Position numbers and translations under genes: made by a program. Shown piece after piece: positions 1 to 6,464 of a stretch of DNA of 12,569 nt; within the stretch, counting starts at the first letter, position 1; every line of letters begins with the position of its first letter. The notes under the pieces were generated by a model, which searched no databases, was not told the origin of the DNA, and saw only the letters and a program-made list of their open reading frames with translations. The stretch comes from Chrysiogenia bacterium (GTDB lineage: Bacteria > JAGRBM01): NCBI GenBank assembly GCA_020434085.1, contig JAGRBM010000061.1, positions 1 through 12,569 on the forward strand, given 5' to 3'.

Positions 1-510
1 AACAACACCGGTCTCGATGGCGCCACCAACGCGGCTGAGGACGATCTGACGGTTCTCGACTTCAGCGCCTGCACGGCGGGAACGCCGGGCAACTGCACGA
101 CCGCGAATTTCGTGACAACGACGCTTGCGATTCAGGACGGCGGCGCCGTGGCAGTCAACGGGATTGCGGGGCTCACCTTCCTGCCCGGCAGCGACACGGA
201 AGCCCTCGCAGTCGAGCCGCTCAGCGGCGACGGAACCGGCGGACGCCTGCACCTGCTCACCATCGACTGGGCCACGCCGGCAGTCACGGTCGACGCCACG
301 CTCAACCTGGGCGTCGCGCTAAAGGCCGCACTCGCCGTCACCGTCGATGGCAGTGAGGCCTTCGTCCTCTCCAACGGTAGTCAGGCGATCTTCCGCGTCG
401 AGATCGACACCATGGCGCCCAGCCTGACCCCGGTGGCAGGTCCTGCCGGCACGCTCGCGCCCAATCCCGGCACCGCAAGCTTCAAAGCCTCTTTCGCGCC
501 GCTGCCTTGA
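1..510 (+). CDS. 3' end of a secreted/surface protein with beta-propeller-like repeats (5' truncated)
   Basis: The reading frame is open from base 1 to a TGA at 508-510, giving 169 visible residues with no start inside the window. A GTG at 112 is in frame but sits in the middle of continuous coding sequence, so it is not taken as the start. The protein is rich in Gly, Ala, Thr and Asp. It alternates short beta-type stretches such as GLTFLPGSDTEALAVEP and AFVLSNGSQAIFRVEIDT. The second resembles the YVTN/lactonase-like propeller pattern (a hydrophobic run, then SNGS, then V-x-x-IDT). Two cysteines near the start of the visible part could form a disulfide, in keeping with an extracytoplasmic protein. 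No catalytic motif is visible. The function is unknown and the propeller assignment is only a resemblance. The stop codon lies within the -35-like element of the next operon, so the two are probably separate transcription units. Confidence 0.6.
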   Translation, partial: NNTGLDGATNAAEDDLTVLDFSACTAGTPGNCTTANFVTTTLAIQDGGAVAVNGIAGLTFLPGSDTEALAVEPLSGDGTGGRLHLLTIDWATPAVTVDATLNLGVALKAALAVTVDGSEAFVLSNGSQAIFRVEIDTMAPSLTPVAGPAGTLAPNPGTASFKASFAPLP

Positions 511-536
511 GCCGGCACCATCGCGCGGGCTAGCCT
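507..536 (+). promoter_or_regulatory. Candidate sigma70-type promoter of the GT4-hpnA-carotenoid operon, predicting a leaderless start
   Basis: TTGAGC (507-512) and TAGCCT (531-536) are separated by 18 bp. The -10 hexamer ends exactly 7 nt before the ATG at 544, so transcription would begin at or next to the start codon. No Shine-Dalgarno-like sequence lies between 520 and 543, which fits a leaderless message. The element matches the sigma70 consensus only in part and has not been tested. Confidence 0.4.
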
Positions 537-543
537 GAGCGCC

Positions 544-1662
544 ATGCGCATCGGCATCAACGCACTCTATCTGCGTCCCGGCGAAGTGGGCGGCACTGAA
601 CGCTACCTGCGTGAGCTGCTGCCCGCCCTTGTCGCCGAGGAACCCGAGAACGAGTGGGTCCTCTATCTCTCGGGCAAGGCGAAGGGGAGCTTTCCCGATC
701 GACCCGAGCAGGTGCGCGTTGTCTACACGCCTGCCTTTACCGCCGAGCGCTCGGTGCGCAGCACGACCGAACAGACCTGGCTTCCGCTGCGCCTTGAGCG
801 CGACCGCGTGGACCTGGTGTGGCACCCGGGTGCGACCGTGTGCGTGCCCTCACTACTGCCGCAGGTCACGACCATTCACGACTGCCAGTCGAAGTATTTC
901 CCGGAATATTTCGGGCGCGTCGAGCGCAAGGCCATCGAATTCTACGTGCGCGCCGCGGTGCGCATCTGCGCAAAACTGCTCGCGCCATCGAAGTCGGTGC
1001 GGCGCGACCTGGTTGAGCACTACGGCGCCCTCTCCACCCGCGTCGCGGTGACGCCCGAGGGGGTTTCCAAAGAGTTCCACCCGGGCGACCTCACCGAGGC
1101 CGAGCGCCGCAACTTCGGCGAGCTTCAGCCCGGCGAGTATCTGTTGTGCGTGGCGTCCAGCCTGCCCCACAAAAACCTGCCACTGCTCTTTCGCGCCTAC
1201 GCCCAGGCGGCCGCGGTCCGCCCCGATCTGCCGGTGCTGGCATGGAGCGGTTCAGGGAGTACCAGGGCGGTTCGCAAGATCGCCAAAGAGGTGGGCATCG
1301 AAAGTCGTCTCAAGATACTCGGCTGGACCCCGCCGCAACTGGTCCCCGCCCTTTACCGGGGCGCCCGGGCCGTGGTGCTCACCAGCGCCTTTGAGGGCTT
1401 CGGGCTGGCGGCGCTGGAGGCGCTTGCCAGCGGGGCGGCCCTGCTGACCACCCCCACTGAACCGGTCGTGGAGGTCCTGGACGGGGCGGCCCTGGTGACC
1501 GGAGGCTTCCAGCAGGACGAGCTGAGCAATGCCATCGCCCGAATCGCCTTTGACCGGAATCTGCGCAAGGAGCTGCGCACGAAGGGGCCTGAGCGCGCGT
1601 CGCTCTATACCTGGGCCGAGTGCGCGCGCCTCACGCTTGCCGCCATGCGGCAGGCCGCCTAA
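544..1662 (+). CDS. GT4-family glycosyltransferase (first of two)
   Basis: This is a cytoplasmic, probably membrane-peripheral GT-B glycosyltransferase of CAZy family GT4, 372 aa and full length. It would move a sugar from a nucleotide-activated donor to an unknown acceptor. The N-terminal Rossmann domain begins MRIGINALYL with the glycine loop GEVGGTERY (residues 13-21), typical of acceptor-side loops. His112-Asp113 (TTIHDC) is at the usual GT4 HD position. The C-terminal donor domain has SLPHKN (His209-Lys210), where most relatives carry Arg-Lys, and the EX7E signature FEGFGLAALE with Glu284 and Glu292. The closest groups are mannosyl- or rhamnosyltransferase-like GT4 enzymes. Donor and acceptor cannot be read from sequence. 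It is the first gene of a four-gene operon. The ATG has no Shine-Dalgarno sequence but sits 7 nt after a -10-like box. The His for Arg change in the diphosphate-binding motif is mildly unusual. Confidence 0.9.
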   Translation: MRIGINALYLRPGEVGGTERYLRELLPALVAEEPENEWVLYLSGKAKGSFPDRPEQVRVVYTPAFTAERSVRSTTEQTWLPLRLERDRVDLVWHPGATVCVPSLLPQVTTIHDCQSKYFPEYFGRVERKAIEFYVRAAVRICAKLLAPSKSVRRDLVEHYGALSTRVAVTPEGVSKEFHPGDLTEAERRNFGELQPGEYLLCVASSLPHKNLPLLFRAYAQAAAVRPDLPVLAWSGSGSTRAVRKIAKEVGIESRLKILGWTPPQLVPALYRGARAVVLTSAFEGFGLAALEALASGAALLTTPTEPVVEVLDGAALVTGGFQQDELSNAIARIAFDRNLRKELRTKGPERASLYTWAECARLTLAAMRQAA

Positions 1663-1674
1663 GACTACTGCCGC

Positions 1675-1693
1675 CGGCCCTCCACCGGGGCCG
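1675..1693 (+). other. Short GC hairpin between the two glycosyltransferase genes
   Basis: CGGCCC (1675-1680) and GGGCCG (1688-1693) form a perfect 6-bp stem with a 7-nt loop in the 56-bp gap. No T-tract follows, so it is not a standard intrinsic terminator. It might stabilise mRNA or tune distal expression, or it may be a chance product of high GC. Confidence 0.25.
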
Positions 1694-1704
1694 TCACCAA
1701 CGCG

Positions 1705-1710
1705 AAGGAG
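1705..1710 (+). promoter_or_regulatory. Shine-Dalgarno site fixing the start of the second glycosyltransferase
   Basis: AAGGAG is followed by 8 nt and then ATG at 1719. This selects 1719 over the upstream in-frame ATG at 1620, which lies inside the preceding gene and would add a 33-residue Arg-rich extension with no family counterpart. Confidence 0.85.
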
Positions 1711-1718
1711 CGGCAACC

Positions 1719-2849
1719 ATGAAGGTTTGCATCGATACGAGCGCCCTGGCGCTCTCCGGCGCCGGCGTGCGCCGCGTGCTGGCCGAGACGGCGCAGGCCA
1801 TGAGCGCCGAAGCCACCGATGACGGGATCGACGTTTCCTTCTTCCCCTTCTCGCCGCGCAGCTATTCGGGCGGCGGCCACCGAAGCGGCATGGGCCCCGT
1901 GCGCGAGATCGTGCGGCCGGGGATCGAAAAGAGCCTGGATGCCTGGACGCGCCTTCGCTATCCGGGCGTCGACCGCTTGCTCGGCGGCGCCGACCTCTAC
2001 CAGATTTCAGAGTTCCTGCCCTACCCGGTTCGTCACGTGCGCCAGATTGCCGTGGTGCATGACCTCGTTGCCGTGCGCCATCCCGAGTGGTGCGCGCCGA
2101 GCAGCATTTCCTGGCAGCGGCGACGCATCGAATACATTGCAGAGCACGCGCTCCATGTGATCTGCCCGTCGGAGCCGGTGAAGGAATCCTGGCTGGCCTT
2201 CTCGGGCTGGCGCGAGCAGCGCGCCACCGTTGTTCCCTGGGGCGTGGACGGATCGTTCCGCGAGCGCGGCGTCGGAGAGATCGAGCATGTGCGCGACCGC
2301 CTGCGCATCCGCAAGCCCTACGTGCTGCACGTGGGCACCATCGAGCCGCGCAAGAATCTGGCCTTCGTGCTTCACGCCTTCGAGCGCGCAACCAAGCACT
2401 TCTCGCGTGAAATGGACCTCGTATTTGCCGGCCCCAAGGGCTGGCGTACCGGGCAGCTCGAACAGGCTCTACAGTTCACGAACATCCGCGACCGCGTGCG
2501 CCTGCTGGGCGCCGTGGCGGAGGAATACCTCCCCGCGCTCATGTCGGGCGCTTCCTGCGTGGTGCTCGCCTCGCGTGAGGAAGGCTTCGGCCTGCCGGCA
2601 CTCGAAGCGCTCGCCTGTGGCACGCCCGTGGTGACGACCCAGGCCATGGCGCTTCCCCAGGCGCTTCGCCCCTTCTGCGTGCGCATCGGCGGGGTCGATG
2701 AAGAAGAACTGGCCGACATCATGGTCGAGATCGTCGACGATGAAGACGCCGCGCAGCAGGCACGCACCGAGGCCGCGCCGCTGGCACGTGCGCGCACCTG
2801 GAGCCACGTGGCCGCCGACATGCGCAAGGTTTACCTGCAGTTCCGCTAG
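1719..2849 (+). CDS. GT4-family glycosyltransferase (second of two)
   Basis: A second GT-B fold, GT4-type glycosyltransferase of 376 aa, clearly different in sequence from the first. The start MKVCIDTSALALSGAGVRRV is preceded by a good AAGGAG. His114-Asp115 (VVHDLVAV) is at the acceptor-side HD position. The donor domain has the classic GTIEPRKN motif (Arg211-Lys212-Asn213), then DLVFAGPKGW and a VRLLGAV strand. The EX7E motif EGFGLPALE has Glu288 and Glu296, followed by ALACGTPVV. All expected nucleotide-sugar-binding residues are present, so it should be active. Family members build cell-surface polysaccharides or glycolipids; the specific sugar and acceptor are unknown. It lies 56 bp after the first glycosyltransferase and 20 bp before hpnA, so the two transferases and HpnA are likely made together. 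Two successive GT4 enzymes suggest a disaccharide or two-step glycosylation. Confidence 0.92.
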   Translation: MKVCIDTSALALSGAGVRRVLAETAQAMSAEATDDGIDVSFFPFSPRSYSGGGHRSGMGPVREIVRPGIEKSLDAWTRLRYPGVDRLLGGADLYQISEFLPYPVRHVRQIAVVHDLVAVRHPEWCAPSSISWQRRRIEYIAEHALHVICPSEPVKESWLAFSGWREQRATVVPWGVDGSFRERGVGEIEHVRDRLRIRKPYVLHVGTIEPRKNLAFVLHAFERATKHFSREMDLVFAGPKGWRTGQLEQALQFTNIRDRVRLLGAVAEEYLPALMSGASCVVLASREEGFGLPALEALACGTPVVTTQAMALPQALRPFCVRIGGVDEEELADIMVEIVDDEDAAQQARTEAAPLARARTWSHVAADMRKVYLQFR

Positions 2850-2869
2850 GGTTAAGGACGCACATCAAT

Positions 2870-3865
2870 ATGAAAGCACTTGTCACCGGCGCCAGCGGTT
2901 TCCTGGGATCGAACGTCGCCCGCGTCCTTCGCGCCAGCGGCCGCGAGGTGCGCGTGCTCATGCGTCCCACCGCCGACCGCCGCGCCATCGAGGACTGCGA
3001 GGTCGAGTTCGCCGAGGGCGACATCACCGACGCCGAGAGCTGCAACAGGGCCGCGCAGGACTGCGACGAGGTCTACCACGTCGCGGCGATGTACAAGCTC
3101 TTCACCCGCGACAAGAAATCCATGTACGCGGCCAACGTCGACGGCACGCGCAACGTGATCGAAGCCGCCGAGAAGGCCGGTGCCAAACGCATCGTCTACA
3201 CTTCCACCGTGGGCGCTATCGGCAACATCGGCGACGGCACGTCCGGCGACGAGACCAGCCCCGTGGGCGAAGGCGACATGGTTGGGCCCTACAAGCACTC
3301 GAAGTTTCTGGGAGAGCGCGAGGCCGAGCGCCTGCAGAGAGAGCGCGACCTGCCGCTCGTCATCGTCAACCCCTCCACACCCATCGGCCCCTATGACGTC
3401 AAGCCCACGCCGACCGGCCGCATCGTGCTGGATTTCCTCAAGGGCGACATGCCCGCGTATCTCGACACCGGCCTCAACGTCATCGACGTCGAGGACTGCG
3501 CGCGCGGCCACCTGCTGGCCGCCGAGAAGGGCAAACCCGGTGAGAAATACATCCTGGGCGGGGAAAACCTGACCCTCGAAGAAATTCTGGGGCTGCTGGC
3601 CGACATCACCGGCAAGCCCGCGCCGAAGATCAAGCTGCCCTACTATCCCATTCTGGCCATGGCCTACATCGCCGAGGGTTTTGCCCGCCTGACCGGCTTT
3701 CCCGAAGAGCCGCGCCTCAACATCGCCGCCGTTAAGATGGCGAAGAAGAAAATGTACTTTTCATCCGACAAGGCCCGGCGCGAGCTCGGCCTGCAAACGC
3801 GGCCCGCGCGCGAGGCGCTCGAGCGTGCCGTGAACTGGTTTACCGAGCACCACTATGTTGATTGA
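2870..3865 (+). CDS. hpnA: HpnA-type NAD(P)-dependent sugar epimerase/dehydratase-family protein
   Basis: An extended short-chain dehydrogenase/reductase of 331 aa, matching the pattern I know for hopanoid-associated sugar epimerase HpnA (TIGR03466). The Rossmann nucleotide-binding loop is TGASGFLG (Gly7, Gly10, Gly13). EGDITD (residues 49-54) is the adenine-side acidic loop, and VYHVAAMYKLF (68-78) is typical of HpnA. The catalytic set is Thr111-Ser112-Thr113 with Tyr141-x-x-x-Lys145 (YKHSK). The later blocks VNPSTPIGP (166-174), KPTPTGRI (178-185) and YILGGENLTL (227-236), and the AKKKMYFSS block (291-299), are hallmarks of the family. The reaction is not biochemically settled; a role in making or modifying the sugar on hopanoids or related lipids is inferred from gene neighbourhoods elsewhere. 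AAGGA lies 11 nt before the ATG. No squalene or hopene cyclase genes are in this window. Its stop overlaps the next gene by 11 nt, implying translational coupling to a carotenoid-type enzyme. Confidence 0.92.
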   Translation: MKALVTGASGFLGSNVARVLRASGREVRVLMRPTADRRAIEDCEVEFAEGDITDAESCNRAAQDCDEVYHVAAMYKLFTRDKKSMYAANVDGTRNVIEAAEKAGAKRIVYTSTVGAIGNIGDGTSGDETSPVGEGDMVGPYKHSKFLGEREAERLQRERDLPLVIVNPSTPIGPYDVKPTPTGRIVLDFLKGDMPAYLDTGLNVIDVEDCARGHLLAAEKGKPGEKYILGGENLTLEEILGLLADITGKPAPKIKLPYYPILAMAYIAEGFARLTGFPEEPRLNIAAVKMAKKKMYFSSDKARRELGLQTRPAREALERAVNWFTEHHYVD

Positions 3866-4766
3866 AATCTTCAATGGCGTAATCAACCGCCCCTACGTCT
3901 TTATCTTCCTGGCGACCTTCGCGTTCATCGGGATCACGCATCTGGGGCTCTATCGCTGGCTGCTGTTTCTGGTGGTGGGCACGCTGGTCGCCTTCGTGTG
4001 CGAGGCCAGCTCCATCCGCAACGGTTTTCCCTTCGGGATCTACACCTATCACCCTGAATCTTTCGAGGGGGAGCTCTCCATCCTGGGCGTGCCCTATTGG
4101 GATTGCCTGAGCTTTTCTTTCCTGACGTATTTTTCCTACACCATTGCGCTTGTGCTCTATTCGCCGCTCTACAAGACCCGCGGTGACCTGCAGGTGCTCG
4201 ATACCAAGGAAATCCGGCGCTCGCCGCGGGTGCTGATTACGGCGGCCCTGTTCATGATGATGATCGACACCGTCACCGACCCGGTTTCCCATCAGGGGAG
4301 CAAGTGGTTTCTTGGCGATCTCTACCACTACCCCAGCCCCGGCGCGCACTTCGACGTGCCCATGGCCAACTACCTGGGCTGGTATTTCGTGGGGATCACA
4401 ACGCTTGTCATCTACACGACCCTGGAGCTGGTGTTTCTTGAATCGGCCGATGGCTCGGAAAAAGGCACGCGCTGGCTGCCCTTCCACGGAATTCTGGGGA
4501 GCCTCGTCTACCTGGGCGTCTACGGCTTCATGTTCGGCGTGAGCATCTACATCGAGGACTACCAGTTGGCCATCGCGAGCACCTTTATCTACGTGCTGCC
4601 CGTTGCCATGATGGTCGCGCTGCTGCTGCGCCCGGGCAGCCAGGCCACCCCGGCGGAGATCGCCGCCTATCTCGACGATTTCCCGAACTCCCCGGTGGCG
4701 CGCCGGTATTTCAGGGACGGCCCCTACAGCGGCCCCGCCGCGCCGCGCAAGACCGAAGTCAGCTAG
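3855..4766 (+). CDS. CruF-like carotenoid biosynthesis membrane protein (PF04240 family)
   Basis: A polytopic membrane protein of 303 aa resembling the Caroten_synth/DUF422 family (PF04240). That family includes CruF carotenoid 1',2'-hydratases of cyanobacteria, Deinococcus and haloarchaea. Hydrophobic segments occur near residues 14-32, 34-50, 83-103, 126-142, 174-194, 212-232 and 239-258. Family blocks visible are Glu50 followed by NGFPFGIYTY (56-65), LGVPYWD (77-83), IDTVTDPV (137-144) with the paired acidic residues, and FDVPMANYLGW (166-176). Known CruF proteins hydrate the terminal double bond of an acyclic carotenoid end to a tertiary hydroxyl, often the site later glycosylated. The start overlaps the hpnA stop by 11 nt and has no Shine-Dalgarno sequence, so translation is probably coupled to hpnA. 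The Pro- and Ser-rich tail after residue 260 is cytoplasmic or periplasmic and not family-conserved. Substrate is inferred; other PF04240 members are uncharacterised. Confidence 0.85.
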   Translation: MLIEIFNGVINRPYVFIFLATFAFIGITHLGLYRWLLFLVVGTLVAFVCEASSIRNGFPFGIYTYHPESFEGELSILGVPYWDCLSFSFLTYFSYTIALVLYSPLYKTRGDLQVLDTKEIRRSPRVLITAALFMMMIDTVTDPVSHQGSKWFLGDLYHYPSPGAHFDVPMANYLGWYFVGITTLVIYTTLELVFLESADGSEKGTRWLPFHGILGSLVYLGVYGFMFGVSIYIEDYQLAIASTFIYVLPVAMMVALLLRPGSQATPAEIAAYLDDFPNSPVARRYFRDGPYSGPAAPRKTEVS

Positions 4767-4767
4767 C

Positions 4768-4793
4768 CTCACTCGCAGTGGCGGGAGAGTGGG
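4768..4793 (+). terminator. Weak stem-loop after the carotenoid gene, without a T-tract
   Basis: CTCACTC (4768-4774) can pair with GAGTGGG (4787-4793), giving 7 bp with one G-T pair around a 12-nt loop, just after the stop at 4766. There is no T-run, so intrinsic termination is doubtful. It lies between the end of the operon and the next candidate promoter. Confidence 0.2.
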
Positions 4794-4801
4794 CCTCCGG
4801 C

Positions 4802-4807
4802 TACACT
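4802..4807 (+). promoter_or_regulatory. Candidate -10 element giving a leaderless transcript of the cytochrome lipoprotein gene
   Basis: TACACT, preceded by GGC, ends exactly 7 nt (TTCCCCC) before the ATG at 4815, and no Shine-Dalgarno sequence is present. No convincing -35 hexamer is visible 16-18 bp upstream. The same -10-to-ATG distance occurs at 544 and at the minus-strand start at 7936, which is the main argument for it. Confidence 0.35.
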
Positions 4808-4814
4808 TTCCCCC

Positions 4815-6464
4815 ATGCACAATCTCCGCCCGGTCAACGCGCTTCGTGTTCTGCTGTGCCTTTGTCTGCTTGCCGCTTCCTGGGCGGTGAGTTCCTGCGA
4901 CAACAAATCCCAGCCCGCGCCCGAAACGGCTGAAACGCCGCTGCCGCCCGAGCCGCCAACCTTTCTGACGCTGGTCTTCAGCGGCAACATCAAGGGAATC
5001 ATCGACCCCTGCGGCTGCGTGAAGAAACAACTGGGCGGACTGGCCCGCCGGGCGAGCGTGATCGAAGGACTGCGCGAGAAATCCGACAACGTCGTCTACG
5101 TCGACTACGGCAACTGGCTCTTTCCCATGGGCCCCGTGCCGGAGGTCGAACGCGAGCAACGCATCGAAAAAGCGCGCCTGCAGATCGAGGCGGCCAACCA
5201 GATGAAACTGGCAGCCTTCACCCCCGGCCCCTCGGACTTTGCAGCAGGAACCGGGACACTCAAGGAGCTTCTCAAAAAAGCAGCCTTCCACGCGGTGAGC
5301 GCAAATTTGGTCGATCCCGCCTCACGCGAGCTGCTCTTTCCCGCCTACGCCATTGTTGAGGTCGGCGGCCTTCGCCTTGGTATCACGGGCGTGAGCGAAC
5401 CGGTCTCGACCATTCCGCAGCTCGCAGGCGAGGCCGAAGCACTCCCTCCGGTGGAGGCGCTCCGCGGCGTCCTTGCGGAGCTGCGCCCCAGGGTCCACCG
5501 CATCCTGGTGCTCGCCCGCCCGGGCGGCGAGGCGCGCTTTGAAATCAGCGCGCTGGAGGGAGTCGACTTCGTGATTGGCGCGCCGGGCGACGTCCCAGTC
5601 GGCGAGGCGCAGGCGGCAAACCTCGCACTCGTGGCATCGGTCTCCGACCGCGGCCAGCGCGTGGGAAGCGTGAGCGTGCAGCTCCAGCCCGGGCGCAAGG
5701 GTTACTACCGCGGCGAGCGAATGCTGGCGCTCGAACAGGAGATCAAGGACGCGCAGGCACGTGCGGAAAAGGCCCGGGCAGCCGGCGATGAAGAGCTGGC
5801 TGCCGGAAACGAGAAGCTCATTGCCTTCCGCACTGAAGACCTCGCCAAGCTCAAGGACCGCATGGGATTCCTCGCGAGCTTCTTCGAGATCGACGAGAAC
5901 GTGGAGCCCGACGAGCAGCAGTTCCTGCTGGTCGACAACTTCCGCCGCCAGCAGGAAGCGCGCGCCCGCGAGGTCTATGGGCGCGACTGGGAAAAATACC
6001 TCAAGGACCAGCACGATTTTGCCGGCGCGCAGGCCTGCATGGGCTGTCACCAGGGCCAGTATGAGCACTGGCTGGGCACGCGCCACGCAAGCGCCTTCGC
6101 CTCACTGGAGAAGACACACCAGGGCAGCGACCACGAGTGTCTCAAATGCCACACCACCGGCTATCAGAATGCCTTTATTGGAGACTACGCGCCCGAGCTC
6201 TTTCGCGGCGTGCAGTGCGAGTCCTGCCACGGCGAATCGGCCCCCCACAGCCGCGAACCCCAGCTAGTGAAGACGCCCTGGGTCATCGACTCGCTGACCT
6301 GCCGGCGCTGCCATGGCATCCAGCACGGCGAGAATTTCAACTTCGATGAAGCCCTGCCGAAGATCCTGCACCCCGGCCATGGCGAGCATTCGGTAGAAGC
6401 CCCGCATTTTGAAGGAAAGGTCGCGCCGCAGCCCGGCGACGCCGAGCGCGCGGGCGAGCACTGA
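4815..6464 (+). CDS. Tetrahaem cytochrome c554-type lipoprotein with degenerate UshA/5'-nucleotidase-like domain
   Basis: A 549-aa two-domain exported protein. Residues 1-27 form a signal peptide ending in a lipobox-like VSSC with Cys28 as probable lipidated residue, followed by a Pro/Glu-rich linker. Residues about 50-290 resemble the N-terminal metallophosphatase domain of UshA-type proteins of the subtype with DPCGC (Cys66, Cys68) and GGLARRA (74-80). The usual metal ligands appear lost: SGNIKG stands where DxHG is expected, DYGN where GD is expected, and TPGPSDF where GNHEFD is expected. A charged helical, possibly coiled-coil stretch spans about 303-350. The C-terminal domain has four CXXCH haem sites at Cys408, Cys442, Cys468 and Cys496. 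These lie in a c554-like pattern (EHWLGTRHASAF after haem 1, QCESCHGES at haem 3). It probably carries electrons in the periplasm or at the outer membrane; partners are unknown. It is monocistronic by layout, and its stop directly abuts the stop of a convergent gene. Confidence 0.88.
   Translation: MHNLRPVNALRVLLCLCLLAASWAVSSCDNKSQPAPETAETPLPPEPPTFLTLVFSGNIKGIIDPCGCVKKQLGGLARRASVIEGLREKSDNVVYVDYGNWLFPMGPVPEVEREQRIEKARLQIEAANQMKLAAFTPGPSDFAAGTGTLKELLKKAAFHAVSANLVDPASRELLFPAYAIVEVGGLRLGITGVSEPVSTIPQLAGEAEALPPVEALRGVLAELRPRVHRILVLARPGGEARFEISALEGVDFVIGAPGDVPVGEAQAANLALVASVSDRGQRVGSVSVQLQPGRKGYYRGERMLALEQEIKDAQARAEKARAAGDEELAAGNEKLIAFRTEDLAKLKDRMGFLASFFEIDENVEPDEQQFLLVDNFRRQQEARAREVYGRDWEKYLKDQHDFAGAQACMGCHQGQYEHWLGTRHASAFASLEKTHQGSDHECLKCHTTGYQNAFIGDYAPELFRGVQCESCHGESAPHSREPQLVKTPWVIDSLTCRRCHGIQHGENFNFDEALPKILHPGHGEHSVEAPHFEGKVAPQPGDAERAGEH

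Noticed and set aside
1620-1718. Upstream in-frame start of the second glycosyltransferase
   Set aside because: It overlaps the preceding gene, adds an Arg/His-rich segment unlike the family, and the ATG at 1719 has a proper Shine-Dalgarno.
1252-2391. Minus-strand open frame of 379 codons
   Set aside because: Antisense to two GT4 genes with intact catalytic motifs; Arg-rich shadow frame.
3840-5291. Long minus-strand open frame of 483 codons
   Set aside because: It lies antisense to hpnA's end, the carotenoid gene and the cytochrome gene, all with clear family motifs. Its protein is a His/Arg/Gln-rich composition typical of antisense frames in GC-rich DNA.
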